From the NCBI GenBank assembly GCA_903853385.1, contig CAINTJ010000044.1, forward strand, positions 28,406 to 92,405: a stretch of DNA of 64,000 nt. The letters run 5' to 3'. This DNA is from an uncultured Gammaproteobacteria bacterium (lineage in GTDB: Bacteria; Pseudomonadota; Gammaproteobacteria; Pseudomonadales; Pseudohongiellaceae). The translations under genes were made by a program, and so were the position numbers. Below, one piece after another: positions 8,220 through 19,053 of this stretch (the stretch's first letter is position 1; each line of letters begins with the position of its first letter). The notes beneath the pieces were generated by a model. The model was not told the origin of the DNA, searched no databases, and worked only from the letters and a program-made list of their open reading frames with translations.

Positions 8220-9680
8220 TCAAATCCCCAGATCATTCCACAGCGCATCAACGCGCTCTTTCACTTCCTTGCTCATGCTCAGTGGCCGGCCCCATTCGCG
8301 TGTGGTTTCCGGGCCGATCTTGGTGGTGGCATCAAAACCCATTTTGGAACCCAGTCCTGACACTGGCGACGCAAAATCCAGATAATCAATCGGCGTGTGT
8401 TCCATGCTGATGGTGTCACGCACCGGATCCATGCGGGTGGTCATCGCCCAGATCACATCTTTCCAGTCACGAATGTTGACATCAGCATCCACCACAATCA
8501 CAAACTTGGTGTACATGAACTGCCGCAGAAACGACCACACGCCCATCATCACCCGCTTGGCATGGCCTGGATATTGTTTGCGGATGCTGACCACGGCCAG
8601 GCGATAGGAGCAACCTTCCGGCGGCAAATAAAAATCGACGATCTCCGGATATTGTTTCTGGATCAGCGGTATAAACACCTCATTGAGTGCCACGCCGAGT
8701 ATCGCCGGCTCATCCGGTGGCCTGCCTGTGTAGGTGCTGTGATAAATCGGGTTCTTGCGGTGGGTGATGGTGGTGACTGTGAACACCGGAAATTGTTCGA
8801 CTTCGTTGTAGTAACCGGTGTGATCGCCGAACGGACCTTCATCAGCAATGTCACCGGGATGCAGCACACCTTCAAGAATGATTTCAGCTGTGGCGGGCAC
8901 TTGCAGATTGCAGGTGAGCGCTTTGGCTACTTCGGTTTTGCTGCCACGCAACAAGCCGGCAAAACCATATTCAGACAAGCTGTCGGGAATCGGCGTCACT
9001 GTGGCGAGTGTTGTGGCCGGATCAGCGCCCAGCGCTACCACTACCGGAAACGGCTGGCCCGGATGTTTTTCCTGGAAGTCACGGAAATCCAGTGCACCAC
9101 CGCGTTGCGGCAGCCAGCGCATGATCAGCCGGTTCTTGCTGATTTTCTGCATGCGATAGATGCCGAGATTCTGCCGCTCTTTCAGCGGGCCCCGCGTGAT
9201 CACCAGCGGCCAGGTCATCAGTGGACCGACGTCTTCTGGCCAGCAGGTTTGAATCGGAAACAGATCGAGATCAACCTGGTCGCCAGTCAAGACTACTTCC
9301 TGGCATACGGGCTTGCTGATTTCCCTGGGGGCCAGGTTGAGCGCCTGCTTGAACAACGGCGCCTTGTCGAGCAGATCGCGAAAACCTTTCGGCGGCTCCG
9401 GCTCTTTCAGGAAAGCGAGCAGTTTGCCGACATCGCGCAGCGATGCCACATCCTGCTGTCCCATCGCCAGCGCCACCCGTTTCGGCGTGCCGAACAGATT
9501 GCCGAGTACCGGCATCGAATAACCCGTGGGATTTTCAAACAGCAGCGCCGGCCCTTCTGCGCGCAGCGTGCGGTCACAGATCTCCGTCATCTCCAGTTTG
9601 GGATCGACAGGAATCTTGATGCGTTTCAGTTCGCCAATTTTTTCGAGGTGGGCAAGGAATGCACGAAGATCGCTGAACAT
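8220..9680 (-). CDS. ubiD: 4-hydroxy-3-polyprenylbenzoate decarboxylase
   Basis: 486 residues, the normal UbiD length. It removes the carboxylate from 3-polyprenyl-4-hydroxybenzoate in ubiquinone synthesis, using prenylated FMN made by UbiX. The N-terminus [20 protein letters not shown], a central prFMN/metal region ([11 protein letters not shown]) and a late [22 protein letters not shown] are strongly UbiD. No ubiX is in the window. The gene lies downstream of rho on the same strand, separated by about 180 bp that carry a large inverted repeat. Confidence 0.95.
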   Translation of the reverse strand: MFSDLRAFLAHLEKIGELKRIKIPVDPKLEMTEICDRTLRAEGPALLFENPTGYSMPVLGNLFGTPKRVALAMGQQDVASLRDVGKLLAFLKEPEPPKGFRDLLDKAPLFKQALNLAPREISKPVCQEVVLTGDQVDLDLFPIQTCWPEDVGPLMTWPLVITRGPLKERQNLGIYRMQKISKNRLIMRWLPQRGGALDFRDFQEKHPGQPFPVVVALGADPATTLATVTPIPDSLSEYGFAGLLRGSKTEVAKALTCNLQVPATAEIILEGVLHPGDIADEGPFGDHTGYYNEVEQFPVFTVTTITHRKNPIYHSTYTGRPPDEPAILGVALNEVFIPLIQKQYPEIVDFYLPPEGCSYRLAVVSIRKQYPGHAKRVMMGVWSFLRQFMYTKFVIVVDADVNIRDWKDVIWAMTTRMDPVRDTISMEHTPIDYLDFASPVSGLGSKMGFDATTKIGPETTREWGRPLSMSKEVKERVDALWNDLGI

Positions 9681-9741
9681 AGTTTTATAGGTGTATCACG
9701 AATCCCGAAGTGTCAGAGCCGAATAGCTCCGATGTCGGAAA

Positions 9742-9818
9742 GCCGATCGCGGCGAGCCAGTCGTGCCAAGGAGGAGCGTAAGCGACGGATGCACGACTGG
9801 GGAGCGCAAGCGATTGGC
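9742..9818. repeat. Nested inverted repeat with internal direct repeats (REP-like)
   Basis: The inner stem CCAGTCGTGC (9757-9766) is a perfect inverted match to GCACGACTGG (9791-9800). The outer arms GCCGATCGC (9742-9750) and GCGATTGGC (9810-9818) match at eight of nine positions. Two 13-base direct repeats, GGAGCGTAAGCGA (9773-9785) and GGAGCGCAAGCGA (9801-9813), lie in the loop and the right arm. There is no T-run on either strand, so it is not a classic terminator, though it follows rho and may end or protect that transcript. The architecture suggests a dispersed palindromic repeat. Confidence 0.6.
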
Positions 9819-9858
9819 TGCAGGCCACCCCCAATTCGATACTGGCACCTGTTTCCTC

Positions 9859-11535
9859 TTATTTGCGTTTCATTGAGTTGAAAAACTCATCATTGGTCTT
9901 GGTATCTTTGAGCTTGTCGAGAATGAACTCGGTAGCCGGCACATCTTCCATCGTCGTCAGCAACTTGCGCAAAATCCACATGCGCTGCAGTTCTTCTTCG
10001 GTCGTCAGCAAATCTTCACGACGGGTACCGGAGCGGCGTACGTTGATGGCAGGATAAACGCGCTTCTCGGCCATTTTGCGGTCGAGATGCAATTCCATGT
10101 TGCCGGTGCCCTTGAATTCTTCGTAGATAACTTCGTCCATCTTCGAGCCGGTTTCGATCAAACAAGTGGCGATGATGGTCAAGCTGCCGCCTTCTTCAAT
10201 GTTACGCGCAGCCCCGAAGAAACGTTTGGGCCGTTCGAGCGCATGCGCATCCACACCGCCGGTCAGTACTTTGCCGGAGGAGGGGATGATGGTGTTGTAG
10301 GCGCGCGCCAGACGCGTGATCGAGTCGAGCAGGATCACCACATCTTCCTTGTGTTCCACCAGCCGTTTGGCTTTTTCAATCACCATCTCGGCTACTTGCA
10401 CGTGACGTGAAGGTGGTTCGTCGAAAGTGGAGGCGACGACTTCGCCGCGCACGGAGCGCTGCATTTCGGTCACTTCTTCCGGACGTTCGTCGATCAGCAG
10501 CACGATCAGTCGGCATTCCGGCGAATTGCGCGTGATGGCCTGGGCGATGTTCTGCAGAATCAGGGTTTTACCGGCTTTCGGCGGCGATACGATCAAACCG
10601 CGCTGGCCTTTGCCGATTGGCGCTATCAGGTCGATGGTGCGCGAGCTCAGATCTTCGGTGCTGCCATTGCCGGCTTCGAGTTTGAGGCGTTTGTCCGGGA
10701 ACAGCGGCGTCAGGTTTTCAAACAAGACTTTGGTGCGTGAATTTTCCGGGCGGTCGAAGTTGATTTCATCGACCTTCAGCAATGCGAAATAGCGCTCGCC
10801 TTCTTTGGGCGGGCGGATCTTGCCGCTGATGCTGTCACCAGTGCGCAGATTGAAGCGGCGGATCTGGCTGGGGCTTACGTAGATGTCATCCGGGCCGGCC
10901 AGGTAGGAGCCGTCCGCGGTGCGCAGAAAGCCGAAACCGTCCTGCAGGATTTCCAGTACACCATCGCTGTGGATGTCTTCACCGTTGCGGGCATGACGCT
11001 TTAGTAGCTGGAAGATTACATCCTGCTTGCGGGTGCGCGAGACGTTCTCGATGCCCATCGCTTCGGCGGTTTGCAGCAATTCGGAAATCGGTTTTTTCTT
11101 GAGCTCGGTCAGGCTCATCGGGGCGCTCAGGCTGGGATGCAGCAAGGCTCGCTGTTCTTTCTCGGCAAGGGTTTCCACATCGGCAACATCGTTGGCTTCC
11201 CCACGGTTGCCGCGATCGAAATTGCGGTCGCCGCCGCTATGGCGATTGCCATTGCGTTCGCCACCGCCGTTGTTGTTGCGCTCTCCGCCACCGTTGCCGC
11301 GTTCTGGCCGTTCGCCACGATCGTGACGCGCCCCGCCCCCCGCATTGCGGTGATGGCCACGACCTTGCGGACGTTCACCGGAACGTTCGTTGGAGCGCTC
11401 GGAGCGTTCGTTCGAGCGTTCGTTGGTCCGCTCACTGGAGCGCTCGGCAGAGCGTTCGGTCGAGCGCTCGGCTGCTGCAGCTTCTACAGGCGGATTTTCT
11501 TGGGGTTGATCGTCGTTACGATCGTTGGCAGGCAT
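9859..11535 (-). CDS. rho: Transcription termination factor Rho with long disordered N-terminal extension
   Basis: Rho is the hexameric RNA-translocating ATPase that ends untranslated transcription. The canonical protein begins at M140 ([14 protein letters not shown]). It continues through the cold-shock-like primary RNA-binding domain (about 190-260), Walker A PPKAGKT (318-324), and the Q-loop and R-loop region to the end. Residues 1-139 are extra: Ser-Glu-Arg and Asn-Glu-Arg repeats (about 23-55), then Gly/Asn/Arg-rich stretches (about 60-110). Escherichia coli Rho, at 419 residues, lacks them. The ATG at 11535 has no clear Shine-Dalgarno, and ATG 11118 would give the short form, but the frame and its codon pattern stay intact across the extension. 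trxA is upstream, as usual. Confidence 0.95.
   Translation of the reverse strand: MPANDRNDDQPQENPPVEAAAAERSTERSAERSSERTNERSNERSERSNERSGERPQGRGHHRNAGGGARHDRGERPERGNGGGERNNNGGGERNGNRHSGGDRNFDRGNRGEANDVADVETLAEKEQRALLHPSLSAPMSLTELKKKPISELLQTAEAMGIENVSRTRKQDVIFQLLKRHARNGEDIHSDGVLEILQDGFGFLRTADGSYLAGPDDIYVSPSQIRRFNLRTGDSISGKIRPPKEGERYFALLKVDEINFDRPENSRTKVLFENLTPLFPDKRLKLEAGNGSTEDLSSRTIDLIAPIGKGQRGLIVSPPKAGKTLILQNIAQAITRNSPECRLIVLLIDERPEEVTEMQRSVRGEVVASTFDEPPSRHVQVAEMVIEKAKRLVEHKEDVVILLDSITRLARAYNTIIPSSGKVLTGGVDAHALERPKRFFGAARNIEEGGSLTIIATCLIETGSKMDEVIYEEFKGTGNMELHLDRKMAEKRVYPAINVRRSGTRREDLLTTEEELQRMWILRKLLTTMEDVPATEFILDKLKDTKTNDEFFNSMKRK
11371..11469 (-). repeat. Tandem short repeat encoding Ser/Asn-Glu-Arg units in rho
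   Basis: About 100 bp made of variants of a 9 to 12 base unit around GAGCGTTCG/GAGCGCTCG, encoding repeated ERS and NERS units in the Rho extension. A second low-complexity stretch at 11221-11298 encodes GGGERN-type repeats. Such repeats are prone to length change by slippage, so the extension may vary between strains. Confidence 0.65.
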
Positions 11536-11643
11536 GGTGAGGGTGCGGGTGCTAATGGGAATAACCTGGATTTGTCAGAGGGTTGATGGAAGCCTGCAAG
11601 GCAGCAGGCATGCGGATGCAGTTAATGCGAATATAGGAATACC

Positions 11644-11686
11644 GTAGTGTTTTTGATTTGTTTGGGTATGGTTTTTGGGTTTTTGT
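11644..11686 (-). promoter_or_regulatory. Candidate rut site in the rho leader
   Basis: On the transcribed strand these 43 bases contain no G and 14 C, with repeated CCC and CC blocks separated by A-rich spacers. Unstructured, C-rich, G-poor RNA is the known loading signal for Rho. It sits 109 to 151 bases upstream of the rho start codon. Confidence 0.5.
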
Positions 11687-11883
11687 CTAGACGGTTTTGT
11701 GTGAACAGTTAAGTCTGAACTGACAGTCGAATTTGCTAGCAGATCCGCGTGATTGTGCTGTGCGGTAACTATGGAGTCTGCTAAGGGATAAGGGGTTTGG
11801 AGCGAGAGATGGCTGAAATCTAGCACCGTATTTTCAGGATGTCCAGAAAATATTATGGCTGAATTGCCGGGGGCTGAGGCTAT

Positions 11884-11909
11884 GCAGGAGCCACTATTGT
11901 GGCTCCTGC
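11884..11909 (-). terminator. Stable hairpin after trxA
   Basis: A perfect 11-bp stem (GCAGGAGCCAC with GTGGCTCCTGC) closes a TATT loop, 63 bases after the trxA stop. No U-tract follows on the minus strand, so it is either an RNA-end-protecting hairpin or part of a Rho-dependent end rather than a classic intrinsic terminator. Confidence 0.5.
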
Positions 11910-11971
11910 TGCCAGAATCCGGTCCGCCGGTAGCGGACAGTAAAAATGGCTGGTTAGCTGGTTAGAGCTGG

Positions 11972-12301
11972 TTAAATAGTGCTATCAATAAACGCGGCCA
12001 ACTGCGATTTGCTCATCGCGCCCACTTTCTTGCCGGCGACTTCACCATTCTTGAACAGGATCAAGGTCGGGATGCCTTTTACATTGAATTTGGGGGCGGT
12101 GGCACGATTGGCATCCACATCCATCTTGCAGATCTTGAGTTTGCCGGCATATTCCTCGGCCAGTTCATCCAGCACAGGGGCAATCATTTTACAGGGGCCG
12201 CACCAGGTGGCCCAGAAATCCACCAACACGGGACCGGATGCTTTCAATACATCTTGTTCGAAACTGTCATCAGTGGTGTGACTGAGATGCTGACTACTCA
12301 T
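11972..12301 (-). CDS. trxA: Thioredoxin 1
   Basis: 109 residues, standard length. The active site WCGPC and the cis-proline loop (KGIPTLILF) are intact. It is a cytosolic dithiol reductant for ribonucleotide reductase, PAPS reductase, peroxiredoxins and others. Its place upstream of rho matches many gammaproteobacteria. The 86 bp between hemB and trxA contain CTTATAATAAG, which could supply a -10 element for a trxA promoter. Confidence 0.97.
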   Translation of the reverse strand: MSSQHLSHTTDDSFEQDVLKASGPVLVDFWATWCGPCKMIAPVLDELAEEYAGKLKICKMDVDANRATAPKFNVKGIPTLILFKNGEVAGKKVGAMSKSQLAAFIDSTI

Positions 12302-12387
12302 AAAAGTACCTGTGATTAAACTGTTGCATTGCTTGCTTATAATAAGGGCTAAGGATGGGGAATCAAGGGAGGAAGCCGTAGTCCTGG

Positions 12388-13533
<1,146 letters not shown>

Positions 13534-13540
13534 TCAGATT

Positions 13541-14491
13541 ATGGAGTTCAAGGATTACTACAAGATCCTCGGCGTCGAGCCCAAGGCTACCGCCGAGGAA
13601 ATCAAGAAAGCCTATAAAAAACTGGCGCGTCGTTATCATCCGGACGTGAGCAAGGAAAAGGACGCCGAACAGAAGTTCAAGGAAATGGCAGAAGCCTACG
13701 AAGTGCTCAAGGATGATGGCAAGCGGCACGAATATGACCAGCTCAAAGCCAGCGGTGGCATGGGTGGTAGTGGCCAGTTCCGGCCCCCGCCGGGTTGGGA
13801 ATCAGCTACGCATTATTCTGCTTCCCCCGGCGAGCAGAAGGATTTCAGCGACTTCTTTGAAGCCATGTTCGGGCGCAAAGGCGGTTTCCATCGTCCGCAG
13901 GGTGCTGGCGATCAGATGCGCATGGATGGCGAAGATGTGCATGCGGAACTTGCGTTGCTGCTGGAAGAACTCCATCAGGGCTGTGAGCAAACCGTGCAAA
14001 TAAAGGTGCCGCAGGCCGACGAATATGGTCTGGTTACTCATCAAATCAAAAAGCTGCGCGTAAAAGTGCCGGCCGGTACCGCCGAAGGCGCAGTGTTGCG
14101 CATCAAGGGTCAGGGTGGTGCTGCCATCGGAGGAGGTGCTGCGGGCGATTTGCTGCTGAAAATCAAATTGGCTCCGCACCCCTTGTTCGCGGTGGATGGC
14201 AAGGATGTTGCGTTGGTGGTGCCGGTGTTGCCGTGGGAAGCAGCGCTCGGCTGCAAGGTAACGATTCCGACTCTTCAGCATCCCACCCGCGTCAGCATCC
14301 CACCTGGCAGTCAGACCGGCCAGAAGTTGCGGCTCGCTGGTCTGGGCTTGCCAGGCACTCCCAAAGGCGATTTCCATGTGATCGTGAAAGTGGTGATGCC
14401 CGACTTAATCAATGAAGCCGCCAAAGCCCTGTATCAACAACTCGCAGAACAACAGGGGCACAGTCCGCGTCCCTGGGAGAAACAGCCATGA
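13541..14491 (+). CDS. cbpA: Curved-DNA-binding protein A (DnaJ-type co-chaperone)
   Basis: 316 residues. The N-terminal J domain carries HPD at 33-35. A Gly/Phe linker follows, then two DnaJ C-terminal substrate-binding domains without the zinc-finger repeats of DnaJ. This is the CbpA type, which stimulates DnaK and binds curved DNA. Its stop overlaps the cbpM start (ATGA), so the inhibitor is translationally coupled. It is divergent from hemB. Confidence 0.93.
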   Translation: MEFKDYYKILGVEPKATAEEIKKAYKKLARRYHPDVSKEKDAEQKFKEMAEAYEVLKDDGKRHEYDQLKASGGMGGSGQFRPPPGWESATHYSASPGEQKDFSDFFEAMFGRKGGFHRPQGAGDQMRMDGEDVHAELALLLEELHQGCEQTVQIKVPQADEYGLVTHQIKKLRVKVPAGTAEGAVLRIKGQGGAAIGGGAAGDLLLKIKLAPHPLFAVDGKDVALVVPVLPWEAALGCKVTIPTLQHPTRVSIPPGSQTGQKLRLAGLGLPGTPKGDFHVIVKVVMPDLINEAAKALYQQLAEQQGHSPRPWEKQP

Positions 14492-14817
14492 CGACATTGT
14501 TTACCGTCGAACAGAATGGTGAGGAACTGTGGTGGAGCTTGCAGGAACTGAGTAACAGCAGCGCACTGCAGCCCGAGTTCATTGTGCAATGTGTGGAGCT
14601 GGGTCTGGTCGATGCCAGCGGCGTGCAAACCCAGTGGCGCTTCAACAGTGATGGCAGGTTTCGCCTGCAGAAAGCCTGGCGCTTGCATCGCGATCTGGAA
14701 GTGCAGGTGAGCGCCTTGCCGCTGGTGTTGCAGCTGCTTGATGAGCTTGGCGAGTTGCGGCAGGAAGCGGCTTACCTGCGCAAGCGCTTGCAGCATTGGG
14801 AACAAAGTCAGGGCTGA
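14488..14817 (+). CDS. cbpM: Chaperone modulator CbpM
   Basis: 109 residues, MerR-like in form and without a separate DNA-binding extension. It carries the LxxELSNSSALQPEFIVQCVELGLVDASG pattern of CbpM and a C-terminal helix with LLDELGELRQEAAYLRKRL. CbpM binds the CbpA J domain and blocks both its co-chaperone and its DNA-binding activity. It overlaps cbpA by four bases, the usual pairing. An FtsH-like gene follows after 40 bp. Confidence 0.9.
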   Translation: MTTLFTVEQNGEELWWSLQELSNSSALQPEFIVQCVELGLVDASGVQTQWRFNSDGRFRLQKAWRLHRDLEVQVSALPLVLQLLDELGELRQEAAYLRKRLQHWEQSQG

Positions 14818-14857
14818 TGCAGAAGCATATCTATCAACCAGGGTGCAGTGAAACAGC

Positions 14858-16687
14858 ATGGCAGCGATGGAAAAAAAACACCAATTCAATTTTGCCTATC
14901 TGGTAATCGCACTGTGGGCGATCGTGCTGTTCCAGTACTGGTTCGGGCCAGCTTCCCAGCGTGTTGACATCAGCTATAGCCAGTTTGAAAGCTATTTGCA
15001 GGAAGGCAAGATCAAACTGGTGGCGGTGGACGACCGTTATATTCACGGCGAGTTCAAGGATCCGCTCGCAGGCAAGACCCGCTTCCTGACTCCACGACTG
15101 GAAGTGGCGCTGGCCGACAAACTGGCCAAATATCAGGTGGAATACACCGGCGTGGTTGAAAACACTTTGCTTGCTTCGGTTATCTCGTGGGTGGCGCCCA
15201 CGTTGCTGTTCCTGCTTGGCTGGTTCTTCCTGTTTCGCAGGTTTGCCGACAAGCAAGGCATGGGGGGGCTGATGAGCATCGGCAAAAGCCGCGCACGTGT
15301 GATGGTGGAAAAAAGTACTGGTGTGTCGTTTGCTGATGTTGCCGGTGTCGACGAAGCCAAACAGGAGCTGGTGGAAGTAGTACAGTTTCTGAAAGAGCCT
15401 GAGCATTTCCGGCGGCTGGGCGCGCGTATTCCGAAAGGGGTATTGCTGGTGGGGCCGCCCGGCACCGGCAAGACCTTGCTGGCGCGTGCGGTGGCGGGTG
15501 AAGCGCAAGTGCCGTTTTTTTCCATCAGTGGTTCTGAATTCATCGAAATGTTTGTCGGTGTTGGTGCAGCCCGTGTCCGCGATTTGTTTGAGCAGGCCAA
15601 GGAACAGGCCCCTGCCATCATCTTCATTGACGAACTGGATGCGCTGGGTCGGGCCCGTGGCGTGGGACCAGTGGCCGGGGGGCATGACGAGCGCGAGCAA
15701 ACCCTCAACCAGCTGCTGGCCGAGATGGACGGCTTCAACACCGCAGTGGGCGTGATCATTCTGGCGGCCACCAATCGCCCGGAAATTCTCGATCCGGCCC
15801 TGTTGCGCGCTGGTCGCTTCGACCGGCAAGTGCTGGTGGACCGGCCGGACAAGGTAGGACGTGAACAAATCCTGCGCGTGCACAGCAAAAAAATACAGCT
15901 GGACCCTGCGGTTGAGATGGCGACCATTGCGGCCCTGACTACGGGCTTCACAGGCGCGGATCTGGCCAACCTCGTCAACGAAGCCGCGATTGTGGCTACC
16001 CGCCGCAATGCGGACAAAGTAGTGCTGGATGATTTTGTCAGTGCAATAGAGCGGATTGTAGCGGGTCTGGAGAAGCGCAACCGGTTGATCAATCCCAACG
16101 AGAAGAGCATCGTCGCGCATCATGAAATGGGACATGCACTGGTGGGCATGCTGCTGAACCCGAACCAGCCGATCCAAAAAGTATCAGTGATTCCGCGCGG
16201 TATCGGCGCGCTTGGCTACACCATCCAGCGGCCTTCGGAAGATCGCTACTTGCTCAGCAGTCAGGAACTGCGCGACCGTATGGCGATTTTGCTGGCAGGC
16301 CGGGCGGCCGAGCAACTCATATTCAATGAAGTTACCACCGGCGCTGCTGATGATCTGGCAAAAGCCACCGACATAGCGCGCGCGATGGTGCTGCGCTATG
16401 GCATGTCAGCGGAAGTAGGATTGCAGTCGCTGGAACTGCAGCAGCCGTTGTTTCTGGCAAATGCCCAGATGCCAATGCATCAGGATCACGGGCCGCGCAT
16501 GGCAGAACGCATCTCGCATGCTGTCGGCGCATTGCTGGAGGTGGCAATCGCGCGCGCCACGGAATTGTTGCAGGAGAATGCCGAAGTATTGAAACAAGCG
16601 TCGCAGCAATTGATACAGAAGGAAATCTTGAATGAGCAGGAATTGAAGCTGTTCAGTCAACGGCTGCGACGCCCTCCGCCGCCATAA
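14858..16687 (+). CDS. FtsH-family membrane AAA+ metalloprotease (probable second copy)
   Basis: 609 residues. Two membrane segments (about 12-28 and 103-127) flank a small periplasmic domain. The AAA+ domain has Walker A GPPGTGKT (199-206), Walker B IIFIDE (254-259) and an SRH containing ATNRP. The zinc protease motif is HEMGH (422-426), with a later Asp ligand in [10 protein letters not shown]. All catalytic parts are present. HEMGH replaces the usual HEAGH, and the C-terminal tail is short and ends in a proline run. The context, cbpA-cbpM, is not that of the housekeeping ftsH (rlmE-ftsH-folP), so it is likely an accessory stress paralogue. It should pull misfolded membrane or cytosolic proteins into its proteolytic chamber. 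Confidence 0.9.
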   Translation: MAAMEKKHQFNFAYLVIALWAIVLFQYWFGPASQRVDISYSQFESYLQEGKIKLVAVDDRYIHGEFKDPLAGKTRFLTPRLEVALADKLAKYQVEYTGVVENTLLASVISWVAPTLLFLLGWFFLFRRFADKQGMGGLMSIGKSRARVMVEKSTGVSFADVAGVDEAKQELVEVVQFLKEPEHFRRLGARIPKGVLLVGPPGTGKTLLARAVAGEAQVPFFSISGSEFIEMFVGVGAARVRDLFEQAKEQAPAIIFIDELDALGRARGVGPVAGGHDEREQTLNQLLAEMDGFNTAVGVIILAATNRPEILDPALLRAGRFDRQVLVDRPDKVGREQILRVHSKKIQLDPAVEMATIAALTTGFTGADLANLVNEAAIVATRRNADKVVLDDFVSAIERIVAGLEKRNRLINPNEKSIVAHHEMGHALVGMLLNPNQPIQKVSVIPRGIGALGYTIQRPSEDRYLLSSQELRDRMAILLAGRAAEQLIFNEVTTGAADDLAKATDIARAMVLRYGMSAEVGLQSLELQQPLFLANAQMPMHQDHGPRMAERISHAVGALLEVAIARATELLQENAEVLKQASQQLIQKEILNEQELKLFSQRLRRPPPP

Positions 16688-16716
16688 CCGGAGTGGGCAG
16701 GAGCGGGAGCAGCAGC

Positions 16717-17232
16717 TCAGCTCTTGCGCAGTGCTTGCCATAAACAAACGCCGATCAGCATCATAAAGCCCAGCAAGGCCAGTTGCGGAATCGTGAAGAA
16801 GTTGAAAAGCGGGTCGCGCCAGGTGATTTCGGCGCAGCTGCCGTCGCCGTAGAATAGTGCTTTCACCAAGCGTTTCAGCGGGAAATCCGCTTCCCACATG
16901 TAGCTGAGGCTGGGTTCGCAGACAGGCACTTTGTCAGCCGGTAACATTTGCAAATAGATCTGGCGGGCAGCAAAGCCGCTGCCGACCAGCGCCATCAGTG
17001 CCGACAGTGTGCCGTAAACAGTTCTGCCGCGGGTTGCCGGGTTGTGGATGGCGCCAACAAGAGCCACCAGGCCGGCAGCGATAAAGAACACGCGCTGCAT
17101 GATGCACAGCGGGCAGGGTTCCAGCAGCAAGGCTTGTTCCATGTAGAGCGCAATGGCGATCATGGCTGCGCAGAACAGGAAGATACCGAGATTGACCAGG
17201 CGGGGTTTCAGGAAAGTTGTTGCTGCGCTCAT
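16717..17232 (-). CDS. dsbB: Disulfide bond formation protein B
   Basis: 171 residues, four membrane segments. The quinone-side cysteine pair CPLC is at 40-43, and the second periplasmic pair is C105 and C133. DsbB reoxidises periplasmic DsbA and hands the electrons to ubiquinone. It is convergent with the ftsH-like gene and follows gshA, 23 bp away on the same strand, so glutathione synthesis and disulfide formation may share a transcript. No dsbA is in the window. Confidence 0.95.
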   Translation of the reverse strand: MSAATTFLKPRLVNLGIFLFCAAMIAIALYMEQALLLEPCPLCIMQRVFFIAAGLVALVGAIHNPATRGRTVYGTLSALMALVGSGFAARQIYLQMLPADKVPVCEPSLSYMWEADFPLKRLVKALFYGDGSCAEITWRDPLFNFFTIPQLALLGFMMLIGVCLWQALRKS

Positions 17233-17255
17233 CGCTCGGCCTCGCTCACTTACGT

Positions 17256-18824
17256 TTACTTGTTGTTGGACTGCAGCAGATAGGCTGCAAAGTCCATACT
17301 GTCGGCGGCTTCTATCGCTTCACGTTCACGGTTCGAAGTCTCGCTCAGGCGTTTGAATTCTTCCATTTTGTCGCCAGGCATTTGCAGGCCCCGGAAATAA
17401 TCACTGCTGGCGAGTGACTGGTTCATCGCAAAGCGGAAATACGAAGTCTTGAGATCACGCATGCGTTCCAGTACGCGCGCCGACGGCGTCAGATTGCTGT
17501 CAGCGACCTTGGCTTGCTGGGCTGCGGTTGCTGCCTTGTGTACGCCGCTGGTATGGGCGCGATCAAGCAGGCCGGCAGTGTCGGCCACCCCTTTGAGGAT
17601 TTCATTGGCCCAGGCGGTGAGAGTCAGTGCCTGGCCGTCGCGCTGCAGTTGCAGGCCGGGTTCACGACCGCGCTTGACCACGCTTTTGAGATTGGCGTCA
17701 ATTTCAACAGATTCGGTTGGCGAGGAGAGGTGGCTGGGCTGCAACACGCAATAGACCAGGAAGCTGTTGAGAAAGTGCATGGTTTCTTCATCGATTCCCA
17801 CTGCCAGGAACGGATTCAAATCCAGGCAGCGCACTTCCACATATTCAACACCATGATTGCGCAGTGCCTGCACAGGCCGCTCGTCGGGACCGGGAATGCG
17901 CTTGGGGCGGATAGTGCTGTAGAACTCGGCTTCCATCTGCAGGATGTTGCTGTTGACCTGGCACGGCGAGCCATCTTCACTCACGTAAGCGGCATAGGCT
18001 GCATAGGGTGTCTTGATGGCTTTGCTGAGGCCGTCGGTATAGTCGGCGAGGCTGTTGTAGTTGATGGTCAGCCCCGATTGCGCCTTGCTGGTGTAGCCAA
18101 GATCGCCCATGCGCAGGGAAGTGCCGTAAGGCATGTAGAGACTGCCGTCATCAAAGCTTTCCAGGCCGTGGTTGGGATTGTTGCGCACAAAACTCTTGCA
18201 CAGCGCCGGCGAAGCACCAAACAAGTACAGCAACAACCACGACAGCCGGCGAAAGTTGCGGATCAGCGCGAAATATTGGGCGGTGCGGAAATCTTCCAGC
18301 GAGTCGGGCGAGCCGTTCAGTTCGTGCAGGATTTTCCAGAAACTGTCGGGCAGCGAAAAATTGTAGTGGATGCCGGCAATGGTTTGCATGGTGCGGCCAT
18401 AACGATAGCCCAGCCCTTTGCGATACAGCGTTTTCAGTTGGGCGATGTTGGAGTTGCCGTAGCGGGCCAGCGGGATGTTGTCGTTGTTGGCTATCACGCA
18501 CGGCATGCTGGACGTCCACAGCAGTTCTTCCCGCGACAACTGCGTGAACGTGAAGGTGTGCAGGTCGGCCAGAAAGTCGACCGTATCCTGCGGATTGCGG
18601 AATACCGGCGTAATGAATTCCATCAGCGCTTCCGAAAAATCGGTGGTAATGCAGGAATGCGTCAACGCCGAACCGAGTCCGGCCGGGTGCGGAGTCTGGG
18701 CCAGATGTCCGTTGGGATCGACCCGCAGGCTTTCCTTCTCGACGCCATGGCTGATCGCAGACAGCGCAGCCAGCCCGAACGGTTGCCTCAGCTTGGTGAG
18801 GTAAAGCTGTAGTTGTTCTGACAA
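17256..18824 (-). CDS. gshA: Glutamate-cysteine ligase
   Basis: It makes gamma-glutamylcysteine, the first and rate-limiting step to glutathione. HGVEKESLRVDPNGHLAQT near the N-terminus and the ATP-grasp-like core match the gammaproteobacterial GshA. The open frame begins at 18896, but family alignment points to the TTG at 18824, which reads as fMet-Ser-Glu-Gln-Leu and has GGGA about eight bases ahead. This gives 522 residues against 518 in Escherichia coli, whose gshA also uses TTG. A weak start is consistent with limiting expression. Confidence 0.93.
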   Translation of the reverse strand: MSEQLQLYLTKLRQPFGLAALSAISHGVEKESLRVDPNGHLAQTPHPAGLGSALTHSCITTDFSEALMEFITPVFRNPQDTVDFLADLHTFTFTQLSREELLWTSSMPCVIANNDNIPLARYGNSNIAQLKTLYRKGLGYRYGRTMQTIAGIHYNFSLPDSFWKILHELNGSPDSLEDFRTAQYFALIRNFRRLSWLLLYLFGASPALCKSFVRNNPNHGLESFDDGSLYMPYGTSLRMGDLGYTSKAQSGLTINYNSLADYTDGLSKAIKTPYAAYAAYVSEDGSPCQVNSNILQMEAEFYSTIRPKRIPGPDERPVQALRNHGVEYVEVRCLDLNPFLAVGIDEETMHFLNSFLVYCVLQPSHLSSPTESVEIDANLKSVVKRGREPGLQLQRDGQALTLTAWANEILKGVADTAGLLDRAHTSGVHKAATAAQQAKVADSNLTPSARVLERMRDLKTSYFRFAMNQSLASSDYFRGLQMPGDKMEEFKRLSETSNREREAIEAADSMDFAAYLLQSNNK

Positions 18825-19053
18825 AACAAAGTTCCCAAAAAGTGCTGAGGTCTTACTGCTGTTAGGGGCGCAATGACAACAGTCAATGGCTGCCAATAGA
18901 GTGGTCGGAGTGTTTATTTATTACAGACCTGGTTAGTGCAAGTATGGAAAAACCAAGGAATTACTGTGGCTATAGTGGTTCCCGACTCCTACAGCAGGCC
19001 GGGATTATGCCACAGGATTGTGAGGAACAAAGGGGGAAGCACGCCGGCGGCGA

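Larger units (their letters stand above)
11536..11971 (-). promoter_or_regulatory. rho leader and trxA-rho intergenic region
   Basis: 436 bp without a credible gene. On the rho-sense strand it holds a hairpin just after trxA (11884-11909) and a 43-base stretch with no G and 14 C (11644-11686), a candidate Rho-loading site. An 83-codon frame at 11575-11826 has no family character or good start signal and is not called. Rho in Escherichia coli attenuates its own leader transcription, and this leader looks built for the same. Confidence 0.55.

Noticed and set aside
8397..9881. 494-codon plus-strand open frame
   Set aside because: Antisense to ubiD, with no family character. It is a shadow of the real gene.
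11221..11469. CRISPR-like repeat array
   Set aside because: The repeats are in-frame coding repeats in rho with no unique spacers of constant length.
11575..11826. 83-codon frame in the rho leader, possible leader peptide
   Set aside because: No credible ribosome-binding site, no conservation signal, and it spans the G-free stretch expected to be untranslated.
14834..16177. 447-codon minus-strand open frame
   Set aside because: Antisense to the FtsH-like gene; His- and Gln-rich shadow composition.
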